Assembly (NCBI GenBank): GCA_027077805.1 | Contig: JALWTS010000031.1 | Coordinates: forward strand, 62,001-126,000 | DNA: 64,000 nucleotides | Direction: 5' to 3' | Source: Gammaproteobacteria bacterium | Lineage (GTDB): Bacteria > Pseudomonadota > Gammaproteobacteria > JABHGC01 | Program-made: the position numbers and the translations under genes | Shown: positions 29,833-38,639 of the stretch, piece by piece | Position numbering within the stretch: position 1 is the first letter of the stretch | Layout of the letters: each line of letters opens with the position of its first letter | The notes under the pieces: model-generated | Told to the model about the DNA's origin: nothing | Databases searched by the model: none | Seen by the model: only the letters and a program-made list of their open reading frames with translations

Positions 29833-30915
29833 ATGTCTCGTGTCTATAATTTTAGTGCTGGTCCTGCGATGCTTCCAGAATCAGTATTACAACAAGCGCA
29901 ACAAGACTTACTTAATTGGCATGATTCAGGCATGTCAGTCATGGAAATGAGTCATCGCAGCAAAATGTTTATTGATATTGCCACCCAAGCAGAACAAGAT
30001 TTGCGTCAATTACTTAATATTCCTGATAACTACAAAGTATTATTTCTACAAGGCGGTGCCAGTGCGCAATTTGCCATGGTGCCATTGAATTTGTTTGGGC
30101 AAAAAACCGTTGCTAATTATTGCCAAACGGGTTTATGGTCAAAAAAAGCCATTGCCGAAGCCAAACGCTATGGTCAAGTCAATATTGTTACCAGCAGTGA
30201 CGCTGAAAATTACACTTGCATTCCAGATGTTAGCACATGGACGATTGATCCAAATGCGGCCTATTTTCACTACACCCCAAATGAAACCATTGGTGGGGTT
30301 GAATTTTCATTTATTCCTGAATGCGGTGATATGCCATTAGTTGCAGATATGTCATCTACCTTATTATCACGTCCCTTAGACGTGAGCAAATTTGGCATTA
30401 TTTATGCAGGGGCTCAAAAAAATATTGGCCCCGCTGGTTTGACGATTGTCATTATTCGTGATGATTTAATTGGCCATGCTGCGGATAATGTCCCTGGCTT
30501 ATACCACTATAAAACATGGTCAGATAGTCATTCCATGTACAACACCCCACCGACCTATAGTTGGTATGTGGCAGGATTGGTATTTAAATGGTTATTAGAC
30601 CAAGGTGGTTTAAGGAAAATGGCAGAAATCAATCAAAGGAAAGCCGAAAAACTCTATCGCTTAATTGATCATTCTGATTTTTATCACAATCCTGTGAATA
30701 AAGCGGATCGTTCGTGGATGAATGTTCCCTTTACCTTAGCAGACTCGGCACAAGACAAAGCCTTTTTGGAAGGAGCAAAACAAGCGGGCTTGGAAACTTT
30801 AAAAGGGCATCGTTCTGTGGGTGGTATGCGTGCCAGTATTTATAATGCCATGCCCGAAGCAGGTGTGGATGCTTTAATTGATTATATGACTGATTTTGCC
30901 CAAAGCCGTGCTTAA
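29833..30915 (+). CDS. serC: Phosphoserine aminotransferase
   Basis: 360-residue PLP enzyme converting 3-phosphohydroxypyruvate to phosphoserine, and also used in de novo pyridoxal phosphate synthesis. It begins RVYNFSAGPAMLPESVL, has LFLQGGASAQFA (about 70-81) and the PLP lysine in YAGAQKNIGPAGLT (about 191-204). Ends with GGMRASIYNAMP. It lies 77 bp after gyrA and 44 bp before the phosphoglycerate dehydrogenase gene. ATG at 29833 after AAAGGAACG. Confidence 0.97.
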   Translation: MSRVYNFSAGPAMLPESVLQQAQQDLLNWHDSGMSVMEMSHRSKMFIDIATQAEQDLRQLLNIPDNYKVLFLQGGASAQFAMVPLNLFGQKTVANYCQTGLWSKKAIAEAKRYGQVNIVTSSDAENYTCIPDVSTWTIDPNAAYFHYTPNETIGGVEFSFIPECGDMPLVADMSSTLLSRPLDVSKFGIIYAGAQKNIGPAGLTIVIIRDDLIGHAADNVPGLYHYKTWSDSHSMYNTPPTYSWYVAGLVFKWLLDQGGLRKMAEINQRKAEKLYRLIDHSDFYHNPVNKADRSWMNVPFTLADSAQDKAFLEGAKQAGLETLKGHRSVGGMRASIYNAMPEAGVDALIDYMTDFAQSRA

Positions 30916-30959
30916 GTCTAAAATTGCTTCAACTCACCCAGTTAAATAAGGAATGAATA

Positions 30960-32126
30960 ATGTTTAAAATACGTACGCTTAACAATATTTCCGTGACAGG
31001 TTTGGATCGTTTACCTAGAGATAAATACGAAGTTGCCTCTGAAATCCGTCAGCCCGATGGCATTTTATTACGTTCGTATAAAATGCATGAGATGGAACTC
31101 CCTGACAGTTTAGAAGCCATTGGTCGTGCCGGTGCGGGTGTCAATAATATTCCCATTGATCGTTGTAATGATAAAGGCATTGTGGTCTTTAACGCCCCTG
31201 GTGCCAATGCGAATGCCGTCAAAGAATTAGTGATTGCGGGTATGTTAATCGCCTGTCGTAACATTGGACAAGGCTGGCAATTTGCCCAAAATTTAGAAGG
31301 AGACGATGCCACTATTCATAAAAATGTTGAAGCGGGCAAGAAAAATTTTGTGGGTTTTGAACTGCAAGGTCGAACCTTAGGCGTCGTTGGTTTAGGTGCG
31401 ATTGGCGTGAAAGTTGCCAATGTTGCCATAGCCTTAGGTATGAATGTTATTGGTTATGATCCAACGATTACCGTCAATCGAGCGTGGCAATTATCCTCGC
31501 AAGTCCAACAAGCCTCAGGTGTGGATGCTCTACTGAATCAATCCGATTTTATCACCTTTCATGTGCCTTTAAATGACAAAACCAAAAATATGATTACGGC
31601 GGCTCGTTTGGAACAAATGAAAACAGGGGCGATTTTCTTAAACTTTGCCAGAGATGGCATTTTAAATGATCAAGATGTCGTGAATGCCCTAGATGCGGGC
31701 AAAGTTTATGCCTATGTTTGTGATTTTCCAAGTAACTTACTTAAAAATCACCCAAGAGTTGTCACCCTACCCCATTTAGGTGCCTCTACTAAAGAAGCGG
31801 AAGAAAATTGTGCTATCATGGTCGCAGATCAAATCAAAGATTATCTGGAAAATGGGAACATTTTAAATTCCGTTAATTTCCCTGACGTGCAAATGCCTAG
31901 AAGTGATTACATTCGAGTTGCCATTGTCAATCGCAATATTCCACATATGTTAAGCCAAATTACCACTGCCCTTGCCGAACAAGAAATCAATATTATGGAT
32001 ACTCTCAATAAATCCAGAGGAGAAATCGCTTACACCTTGCTAGATATTGAATCGGAAGTGTCAGAAGCTACGCTGGATAAACTGAGACAAATTGATGGCA
32101 TTCTTAGAGTACGTTTATTAGGTTAA
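30960..32126 (+). CDS. serA: D-3-phosphoglycerate dehydrogenase with ACT domain
   Basis: 388 residues; oxidises 3-phosphoglycerate to 3-phosphohydroxypyruvate, first step of serine synthesis. Domains: substrate-binding (1-95), NAD-binding with LGVVGLGAIGVKVA (about 143-156), catalytic Arg in NFARDGIL and catalytic His in LPHLGAS, then a C-terminal ACT domain (about 320-388) for serine feedback. The N-terminus is shorter than that of E. coli SerA. It is placed between serC and pheA, where Pseudomonas has no gene, and is 2 bp from pheA; the block can thus make the SerC substrate itself. Start ATG at 30960 after AAGGAATG. Confidence 0.92.
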   Translation: MFKIRTLNNISVTGLDRLPRDKYEVASEIRQPDGILLRSYKMHEMELPDSLEAIGRAGAGVNNIPIDRCNDKGIVVFNAPGANANAVKELVIAGMLIACRNIGQGWQFAQNLEGDDATIHKNVEAGKKNFVGFELQGRTLGVVGLGAIGVKVANVAIALGMNVIGYDPTITVNRAWQLSSQVQQASGVDALLNQSDFITFHVPLNDKTKNMITAARLEQMKTGAIFLNFARDGILNDQDVVNALDAGKVYAYVCDFPSNLLKNHPRVVTLPHLGASTKEAEENCAIMVADQIKDYLENGNILNSVNFPDVQMPRSDYIRVAIVNRNIPHMLSQITTALAEQEINIMDTLNKSRGEIAYTLLDIESEVSEATLDKLRQIDGILRVRLLG

Positions 32127-32128
32127 TT

Positions 32129-33238
32129 ATGCCCCAAGCAATGGATTTAACACAACTGCGTCAAGCAATTGACGCAGTAGATCAACAATTATTAACATTA
32201 CTGAATCAACGTGCCCAATTCGCACAACAAGTTGCAAAAGTAAAACAAGCCGAACTTGATTTAAATCATGCAAAGCAAACCATTCAATTTTACCGTCCTG
32301 AACGTGAAGCCCAAGTTTTACGACAAATCCAAGCCAATAATTCGGGACCAATGGCAAACAAAGACATTGCTCACTTATTTCGTGAGATTATGTCGATTTG
32401 TTTGGCATTAGAACAACCCTTAACCATTGCTTATTTAGGTCCAGAAGGGACTTTTACCCAACAAGCCGTATTCAAACATTTTGGGCGAGCAGTACACAGC
32501 AAGCCTTACACGGGTATTGCGGAAGTATTCCAAGCCGTAGAATCGGAAAGTTGCAACTATGGTGTGGTTCCAATCGAAAATTCAACCGAAGGCATGGTGA
32601 ATTACACCTTGGATTTACTGCAAGATTTTCCATTAATAATTTGTGGTGAAGTTGAACTGAAAATCCATCATTGTTTAATTGGGCAAATGGATTCTTTGGC
32701 AGACATAAAAACCCTAGTGTCGCATCAACAATCCCTAGCCCAGTGTCGCCAATGGCTCAGTCAAAATCTTGCCTGTGTTCCACAACAAGAAACCAATAGT
32801 AATGCACAAGCCGCACAATTAGCCCAACAAAATCCAAGCGTGGCCGCTATTGCCAGCCAAGTGAATTGTGGCATTTATAATCTTAAACTTTTAGCTAAAA
32901 ATATTGAAGACAATTCTAATAATACCACCCGATTTTTAATTTTAGGGCGCCAAGCCGTGCCACCCAGTGGCAATGATAAGACCAGCCTATTACTGGCTAC
33001 CCATAATAAACCTGGTGCCTTATATCATTTGCTAGCGGTATTTGCCCAACATCAAGTCAGCATGACCCGTATTGAATCCCGCCCCGCCAAACAAAATTTA
33101 TGGGAATATATCTTTTTTATTGATATTGAAGGTCATCAACAAAACCCTATCATCCAACAAATATTAATAGAACTTGAAACAAAAACGACTTTATTAAAAA
33201 TCTTAGGTTCCTATCCGAAAACAGTGATCACCTCATGA
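32129..33238 (+). CDS. pheA: Bifunctional chorismate mutase/prephenate dehydratase
   Basis: P-protein of phenylalanine synthesis, 369 residues. The chorismate mutase domain (1-90) begins LRQAIDAVDQQLLTLLNQRA. Prephenate dehydratase (about 96-275) has YLGPEGTFTQQA and the catalytic NTTRFLIL. The ACT domain (about 285-369) has NKPGALYHLL and the Phe-binding ESRP motif in RIESRPAKQ, so feedback inhibition is expected. The stop overlaps the hisC start (ATGA). Confidence 0.97.
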   Translation: MPQAMDLTQLRQAIDAVDQQLLTLLNQRAQFAQQVAKVKQAELDLNHAKQTIQFYRPEREAQVLRQIQANNSGPMANKDIAHLFREIMSICLALEQPLTIAYLGPEGTFTQQAVFKHFGRAVHSKPYTGIAEVFQAVESESCNYGVVPIENSTEGMVNYTLDLLQDFPLIICGEVELKIHHCLIGQMDSLADIKTLVSHQQSLAQCRQWLSQNLACVPQQETNSNAQAAQLAQQNPSVAAIASQVNCGIYNLKLLAKNIEDNSNNTTRFLILGRQAVPPSGNDKTSLLLATHNKPGALYHLLAVFAQHQVSMTRIESRPAKQNLWEYIFFIDIEGHQQNPIIQQILIELETKTTLLKILGSYPKTVITS

Positions 33239-34341
33239 CAAATTATCAGCCTTTATCTAATCCAGCCGTTCAAGCCTTACATCCCTATCAACCAGGTAAA
33301 CCGATAAGTGAACTTTATCGAGAAGATGGTTTCGATCATATTATTAAACTCGCATCGAATGAAAATCCTTTAGGCCCAAGTCAAAAAGTACAACAAGTCA
33401 TACAACAACAATGGCAAGGGCAAGACTTCTCTCGCTATCCTGATGGCAATGGCTTTGAATTAAAACAAGCGCTTGCCCAACATCATCACATATCCCCCGC
33501 AATGATTACCTTAGGCAATGGTTCTAATGATGTTTTAGATATGATTGCCCGAACCTTTTTAAGCCCGAATGACAATGCAATTTTTTGTCAATATGGTTTT
33601 ATTGTATATCCGATTGCGGTACAAACGGTTGGTGCGAAAGCCAATATCGTCCCCGCTAAAAATTATGGTCATGATTTAACAGGATTTTTAGCAGCGATTA
33701 ACCATAATACTCGCTTAATGTTTATTGCGAATCCTAATAATCCAACGGGGACTTATAATAGCACTGACGAGCTACAAGCATTTTTAGATAAAGTGCCGCA
33801 ATCCATTATTGTTGTCGTAGATGAAGCCTATTTTGACTATATGCAATCAGACTATGCTGATTATCCTAATGCTAGTTTATGGTTAGTGCAATATCCTAAT
33901 TTAATTGTTACGCGCACTTTTTCTAAAGCTTATGGTTTAGCAGGACTACGGATCGGTTATGCTTTATCCCACCCTAAGATTGCGGAATTACTCAATCGAG
34001 TACGCCAACCCTTTAATGTCAATTCACTCGCCCAAATTGCGGCAATCACGGCATTACATGATCAAGCCTATTTACAACAAAGCGTCAAACTTAATCAAAT
34101 CGGCAAACAACAGTTGCTACAAGGTTTTGAAACATTAGGTTTAAATTGTACGGGTAAGGCGGGTAATTTTTTATGTGTGGAATTTGGCAACAAGGCTTTA
34201 GATATTAATCAAGCCTTATTGAAACAAGGCATTATTGTCCGCCCGATTGCTAATTACCACCTACCCGAACATTTACGCATTAGCATTGGCTTAGAACAAG
34301 AAAATCAAGCATTATTAAATGCCTTAGGTAAAATTTTATGA
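33235..34341 (+). CDS. hisC: Histidinol-phosphate aminotransferase, probably also aromatic
   Basis: 368-residue class I/II aminotransferase. It starts PAVQALHPYQPGKPISEL as in HisC, with LASNENPLGPS, NPNNPTG (about 156-162), and the PLP lysine in FSKAYGLAGLRIGYA (about 225-239). It overlaps pheA and tyrA by 4 bp each, so translation is coupled. Family members in this operon position are thought to transaminate phenylpyruvate or hydroxyphenylpyruvate as well as imidazole acetol phosphate; which one it prefers cannot be told from sequence. Confidence 0.93.
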   Translation: MTNYQPLSNPAVQALHPYQPGKPISELYREDGFDHIIKLASNENPLGPSQKVQQVIQQQWQGQDFSRYPDGNGFELKQALAQHHHISPAMITLGNGSNDVLDMIARTFLSPNDNAIFCQYGFIVYPIAVQTVGAKANIVPAKNYGHDLTGFLAAINHNTRLMFIANPNNPTGTYNSTDELQAFLDKVPQSIIVVVDEAYFDYMQSDYADYPNASLWLVQYPNLIVTRTFSKAYGLAGLRIGYALSHPKIAELLNRVRQPFNVNSLAQIAAITALHDQAYLQQSVKLNQIGKQQLLQGFETLGLNCTGKAGNFLCVEFGNKALDINQALLKQGIIVRPIANYHLPEHLRISIGLEQENQALLNALGKIL

Positions 34342-35207
34342 TAATCAAAAAATTATGTTTACTTGGGATTGGATTGATTGGCGGTTCTTGGGCCTTAGCA
34401 TTACGTCAAGCTAAGGCTTGCCAACATATTGTTGCTTGGTCACGGACACAAAAAACCTTAGAACAAGCCTTAGCCTTAAACGTCATTGATAGCTATACTG
34501 AAACGGCAATCGATGCTGTAAAGGATGCGGATGTGGTCGTATTAGCAACCCCGCTAGGAGCCATGTTACCGATTTTAACCACGATTCAAGCCCATCTTAG
34601 TCCTCATACCATCTTAACTGACGTAGGCAGTGCCAAATTACCTGTGATTGATGCGGTAAAAACAGCGTTTGGTGAAATTCCTGATAATTTTGTCCCTGCT
34701 CACCCGATTGCAGGAAGTGAAAAAAGTGGTATTACGGCTGCCTTTCCCGAACTCTACCAAAATCGTCGCATTATCTTAACCCCATTAGCTCACACCAAGA
34801 CAGATGCGATTAAAATCATAGAACAATTATGGCAAGTAGTGGGTGCAAAACTCGTATCAATGACAGCAGAACATCATGATCAAGTATTAGCAGCCACCAG
34901 TCATTTGCCCCATGTCTTAGCCTATGGTTTAGTGGATTTATTAGCAAAAATGAACGACAATCAAGAAATTTTTAAATTTTCCGCAGGGGGGTTTCGTGAT
35001 TTTACTCGAATTGCCTCCAGCGACCCAACCATGTGGCATGATATTTGTCTTGCCAATGATCAAGCGATTTTAACATTGATTGATAATTATCAAACAGAAC
35101 TCAGCCAAATCAAACAAATAATTCAAGCCAAAGATAGTTCCGCATTATTAGATTTATTTCAACGAGCCAAAACTGCTAGAGATAAATTTAGTGAGGACTT
35201 TAAATAA
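34338..35207 (+). CDS. tyrA: Prephenate dehydrogenase
   Basis: 289 residues; oxidative decarboxylation of prephenate (or arogenate dehydrogenation) toward tyrosine. Rossmann motif LGIGLIGGSWALAL (about 9-22), GSAKLPV and HPIAGSEKSG (catalytic His, about 123-132), ATSHLPHVLAYGLV near 193. No ACT or chorismate mutase domain is attached, unlike enterobacterial TyrA; the gene is also not fused to aroA as in many Pseudomonas. ATGA overlap with hisC. Confidence 0.95.
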   Translation: MIIKKLCLLGIGLIGGSWALALRQAKACQHIVAWSRTQKTLEQALALNVIDSYTETAIDAVKDADVVVLATPLGAMLPILTTIQAHLSPHTILTDVGSAKLPVIDAVKTAFGEIPDNFVPAHPIAGSEKSGITAAFPELYQNRRIILTPLAHTKTDAIKIIEQLWQVVGAKLVSMTAEHHDQVLAATSHLPHVLAYGLVDLLAKMNDNQEIFKFSAGGFRDFTRIASSDPTMWHDICLANDQAILTLIDNYQTELSQIKQIIQAKDSSALLDLFQRAKTARDKFSEDFK

Positions 35208-35236
35208 ACGGATTGATTGAAGATTGATTAAAAATT

Positions 35237-35258
35237 TATTAAGGACCTATTAAGGACT
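35237..35258 (+). repeat. Duplicated 11-bp element carrying the aroA ribosome binding site
   Basis: TATTAAGGAC occurs at 35237-35246 and again at 35248-35257, an 11-nt period, followed by TTATTTATG of aroA. Both copies contain AAGGA; only the second is at usual distance (about 8 nt) from the ATG at 35264. Just upstream GATTGATT is also present twice. Confidence 0.8.
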
Positions 35259-35263
35259 TATTT

Positions 35264-36571
35264 ATGACTAATTTTATTGTACACCCCAGCCAAACCTTAC
35301 AAGGAAGCCTAAGCATTCCAGGCGATAAATCGATTTCCCATCGTAGTATTATCTTTGCTTCCTTAGCGAAGGGTCAAAGCCATATTACGGGTTTTTTAAA
35401 CGGCGACGATTGTTTAGCCACCTTAAAAGCATTTCAAGCGATGGGCGTAGCTATTAGGCAACCTAGCCCAACCGAAGTGATAATCCAAGGTGTCGGCAAA
35501 CACGGCTTACAAGCACCAGCACATGCCTTAGATTTAGGGAATTCAGGTACTTCCATGCGATTACTATCAGGCTTACTAGCGACTCAAGCCTTTGCCAGTC
35601 AATTAATAGGCGATAAATCGCTAAACAAACGCCCTATGGGTCGGGTTACCAAGCCTTTAACTCAAATGGGATGTCATATTAGCACCGAGCAAGGTCATGC
35701 CCCGATTAATATTAAACCTGCCCCGCAACTCCAAGGGATTGACTATAAAATGCCCATTGCCAGTGCCCAAGTTAAATCTTGTTTACTATTAGCAGGCTTA
35801 TATGCTCAAGGTCAAACTTGTGTAACCGAACCCGCACCTACTCGTGATCATACGGAACGTATGCTACAAAGTTTTGGCTATCCTATTCAGCAACAAGATA
35901 ATAAAGTTTGCGTCAACTCAAACCATCAACTACAAGCCTGTGATCTTACCATTCCTGCGGATATTTCATCCGCTACTTTCTTTTTAATCGGTGCTAGCAT
36001 TGCTAAGCAATCTGATTTATATTTGCCTCAAATTGGTATCAATCCCACTCGCACAGGTGTGATTGAAATTTTACAACAAATGGGTGCGAATATTCGTTTA
36101 AATCACACTCGACAACTCGGTGGTGAACCTGTGGCGGATATTCATATCCAAGCTGCCAAATTAAAAGGTATTCGCATTGAAGAACGACTTGTTCCTTTAG
36201 CCATTGATGAATTTCCTGCTATTTTTGTCGCCGCTGCTTGTGCCGAAGGTGAAACGATTTTAACCGCTGCTAAAGAATTACGAGTCAAAGAAAGCGATAG
36301 AATTCAAGTGATGGCAGATGGTTTGCAAAATTTAGGTATCAACGCCCAAGCAACCGAAGACGGTATGATTATCCAAGGGGGACAAATTCAAGGCGGAACC
36401 GTAGAGAGTCATGGTGATCACCGAATCGCAATGGCATTTGCAATGGCGGCTTATGCCAGTCAAGCAAGTATTACCATTACAGATTGTGATAATGTGAATA
36501 CTTCATTTCCTAGCTTTGTGTCGCTTGCTACGATGGCAGGATTAAAATTGGAAACGATTGAAAACAAATAA
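35264..36571 (+). CDS. aroA: 3-phosphoshikimate 1-carboxyvinyltransferase (EPSP synthase), class II-like
   Basis: 435 residues; sixth step of the shikimate pathway, target of glyphosate. Begins GDKSISHRSIIFASLAKG. It carries SAQVK, RDHTE and NPTR, the signatures reported for class II EPSP synthases, but keeps Gly in LGNSGTSMRLL, where the tolerant CP4 enzyme has Ala. Catalytic Asp in IDEFPAIFVAA and LRVKESDR are intact. It follows tyrA after 56 bp of tandem duplications. The usual downstream cmk and rpsA are not here; it faces dnaQ. Confidence 0.96.
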   Translation: MTNFIVHPSQTLQGSLSIPGDKSISHRSIIFASLAKGQSHITGFLNGDDCLATLKAFQAMGVAIRQPSPTEVIIQGVGKHGLQAPAHALDLGNSGTSMRLLSGLLATQAFASQLIGDKSLNKRPMGRVTKPLTQMGCHISTEQGHAPINIKPAPQLQGIDYKMPIASAQVKSCLLLAGLYAQGQTCVTEPAPTRDHTERMLQSFGYPIQQQDNKVCVNSNHQLQACDLTIPADISSATFFLIGASIAKQSDLYLPQIGINPTRTGVIEILQQMGANIRLNHTRQLGGEPVADIHIQAAKLKGIRIEERLVPLAIDEFPAIFVAAACAEGETILTAAKELRVKESDRIQVMADGLQNLGINAQATEDGMIIQGGQIQGGTVESHGDHRIAMAFAMAAYASQASITITDCDNVNTSFPSFVSLATMAGLKLETIENK

Positions 36572-36601
36572 AGAAAGCAAAACAGCACGTCAATCTCATC
36601 A

Positions 36602-37309
36602 TCAATCCCAACGCTGTCCAAGTTCACTCCCACTTTTCTTAGACAATAATTCCAACACGCTTTGATGTGCTTGTAATTCCTCCTCAGAGGCTTGGATAAT
36701 CGGTAGATTATAAGCAGTCATGGTATCAACCGCAACGGACTGATCAACGATATCAATGTGATTGCTTTCTTGCTCACCAAATAAACCTAACTGCCCGCCT
36801 GTCATGGCTAAATAAACTTGGGCCAGTAATTGTGAATCTAGTAATGCACCATGATAAGTTCGTTTGGATCTATCCACACCGTAACGCTTACATAAAACAT
36901 CTAAATTTACCTTTTGCCCTGGATGTTTTTTCTTAGCAATATCAAGGGTATCAATAATTTGGCAATAATGTTCAATTTTTCCCCAACGGGGACCTAAACG
37001 CCGTAATTCGGCATTTAAAAAGCCAACATCAAACTTGGCATTATGAATAATTAATTCGGAGTCTTCAATATAATCTATAAATGTTTGGGCAACCTCTTTA
37101 AACCTAGGTTGATCGGCTAATTTTTCATTGCTAATCCCGTGTACTTTGAGTGCGTCCGCATCAATAACCCGATCAGGTTGTAAATATTGTTGATAGTCAT
37201 TACCTGTTAATTTTCTATCCAGTAATTCCACACAAGCAATTTCGATAATTCTATGTCCTTGTTTAGGGTCTAAGCCTGTGGTCTCAGTGTCTAATACGAT
37301 TTGTCGCAT
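36602..37309 (-). CDS. dnaQ: DNA polymerase III epsilon subunit (3'-5' proofreading exonuclease)
   Basis: 235 residues from the ATG at 37309 behind GAGGA; ATG at 37315 is the alternative, and the open frame further up is not conserved. Exo I motif VLDTETTG, Exo II IHNAKFDVGF, Exo III HGALLDSQLLAQVYL with the DEDDh His. The end LSKKSGSELGQRWD carries the expected helical tail for polymerase alpha binding. Downstream of rnhA and the small open frame, as in the conserved yafS-rnhA-dnaQ order. Confidence 0.94.
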   Translation of the reverse strand: MRQIVLDTETTGLDPKQGHRIIEIACVELLDRKLTGNDYQQYLQPDRVIDADALKVHGISNEKLADQPRFKEVAQTFIDYIEDSELIIHNAKFDVGFLNAELRRLGPRWGKIEHYCQIIDTLDIAKKKHPGQKVNLDVLCKRYGVDRSKRTYHGALLDSQLLAQVYLAMTGGQLGLFGEQESNHIDIVDQSVAVDTMTAYNLPIIQASEEELQAHQSVLELLSKKSGSELGQRWD

Positions 37310-37328
37310 AATCATCCTCACATTTAAA

Positions 37329-37439
37329 TTAAAATAACCGTAAAAATTTATTACTAATGGGTTGAATATTAGTGTCAACAACTTGTAAACATTGACAAAA
37401 ATTCTCAATGCTCATTTCTGTTAAAAAATGTTCCGCCAT
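37329..37439 (-). CDS. Possible 36-residue small protein between rnhA and dnaQ
   Basis: ATG at 37439 shares its A with the rnhA TGA (TGATG overlap) and opens 36 codons before TAA at 37331. The peptide starts [14 protein letters not shown] and has two closely spaced cysteines (FCQCLQ). The overlap geometry is that of translational coupling and the frame fills the 129-bp rnhA-dnaQ gap. No family is recognised, and 36 codons can be open by chance in AT-rich DNA. It may equally be a decayed gene. Confidence 0.35.
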   Translation of the reverse strand: MAEHFLTEMSIENFCQCLQVVDTNIQPISNKFLRLF

Positions 37440-37885
37440 CATGATTCTTCTGATTCCAATTTCAAAATCGCCTCTCTTGCTAACTGATCCACTCGTTCAT
37501 TTTCCACATGCCCGCTATGTCCTTTCACCCATTGCCATTGAACCTGATGTTTTTTAGTCGCATCTAATAATCGTAACCATAGGTCTTTATTTTTCACGGG
37601 TTTTTTTTGGCGAGTTTGCCAATTTTTACGTTGCCACTGTGTTATCCATTCCGTTATGCCTTTCTTTAGATATTGGGAATCAGTGATGAGTTTCACCTGA
37701 CAAGGATATTTTAGTGCTTCTAAACCTTGAATCGCTGCCATCATTTCCATGCGGTTATTGGTTGTTTCTGCTTCGGCACCTGACAGGGTTTTTTCTTGAT
37801 CATGGTAACGTAACAATACCCCCCATCCACCTTTGCCAGGATTGCCTTGACATGCACCATCGGTAAATATTTGTACGGTTTTCAT
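37439..37885 (-). CDS. rnhA: Ribonuclease HI
   Basis: 148 residues from the ATG at 37885, 4 nt after the methyltransferase stop. Cleaves RNA in RNA-DNA hybrids. Active-site acids: Asp in [12 protein letters not shown], Glu in [10 protein letters not shown], Asp in LITDSQYL and Asp in VDQLAREA; His in KGHSGH. Standard gammaproteobacterial form with the basic handle ([14 protein letters not shown]). The longer frame to 37957 overlaps the upstream gene and is not part of the family. Confidence 0.96.
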   Translation of the reverse strand: MKTVQIFTDGACQGNPGKGGWGVLLRYHDQEKTLSGAEAETTNNRMEMMAAIQGLEALKYPCQVKLITDSQYLKKGITEWITQWQRKNWQTRQKKPVKNKDLWLRLLDATKKHQVQWQWVKGHSGHVENERVDQLAREAILKLESEES

Positions 37886-37889
37886 AACA

Positions 37890-38630
37890 TTAGTCTTTTG
37901 ATTGATAAGTTGAGGGTTCTTGTAAACTAGAGCCAGATAATAATTGAAATCTCGCATACCATCTTGGTTTAATCGGCGTTAAGGTTGAGACTTGTTTTTT
38001 TGCGACAATCACATAGACGCCCGCTAAGTAGGGAAAAATCCATTGTCCCCAGCGTTCAATTATTTGACGTTCGACCCAAGGCAAGGAAAAAAACAACCAA
38101 TATTTCGACTCAATTTTAAAACCCAATGAATTTAACCATGACCGTAATTTTGCCACACTAATAAAATGACCACACCACGGCATTTCGTGTTTGTCCTCAA
38201 AACATTGGCGTAGCCCCCATAAACTGCGAGGATGAAAGCCAACAATAATCACATGCCCTTCTGGAATTAACACTCTATCAACTTCGATTAAAATCTGTTG
38301 CGGTTGCTGGGCAAATTCTAAGCTATGTGGCAGTAACACCACATCAATACCTTCCGTCGCAATGGGTAATTGATTCATATCCGCAATAATATCACGCTGC
38401 TGTTCTAAAGAACTATCTAAAACAATATGCTCTAAGGTTAAACTGGGGTCTAATAAATTATCCTCTTGACCTAAAGAACCGAGTTGTAAAATATAATAGC
38501 CAAAAAACTGCGGTAAGATACGGTTTAAATAATCTCGTTCAATCGATAATAAACGCTGTCCTAAAGGTTGACGAAACCAATTTTGTAACTGATGCTGTAA
38601 GGAATAAGTGGCTTTTGGATATAATCCCAT
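37890..38630 (-). CDS. Class I SAM-dependent methyltransferase (YafS-like)
   Basis: 246 residues. SAM-binding region [14 protein letters not shown] (about 47-60, degenerate GxGxxG), then [17 protein letters not shown] (about 98-114) as methyltransferase motif II and [14 protein letters not shown] as motif III. The position next to rnhA-dnaQ identifies it with the YafS group, whose substrate is not established. Start ATG at 38630, 9 bp after the aminotransferase stop. Confidence 0.82.
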   Translation of the reverse strand: MGLYPKATYSLQHQLQNWFRQPLGQRLLSIERDYLNRILPQFFGYYILQLGSLGQEDNLLDPSLTLEHIVLDSSLEQQRDIIADMNQLPIATEGIDVVLLPHSLEFAQQPQQILIEVDRVLIPEGHVIIVGFHPRSLWGLRQCFEDKHEMPWCGHFISVAKLRSWLNSLGFKIESKYWLFFSLPWVERQIIERWGQWIFPYLAGVYVIVAKKQVSTLTPIKPRWYARFQLLSGSSLQEPSTYQSKD

Positions 38631-38639
38631 ATCGTTATC

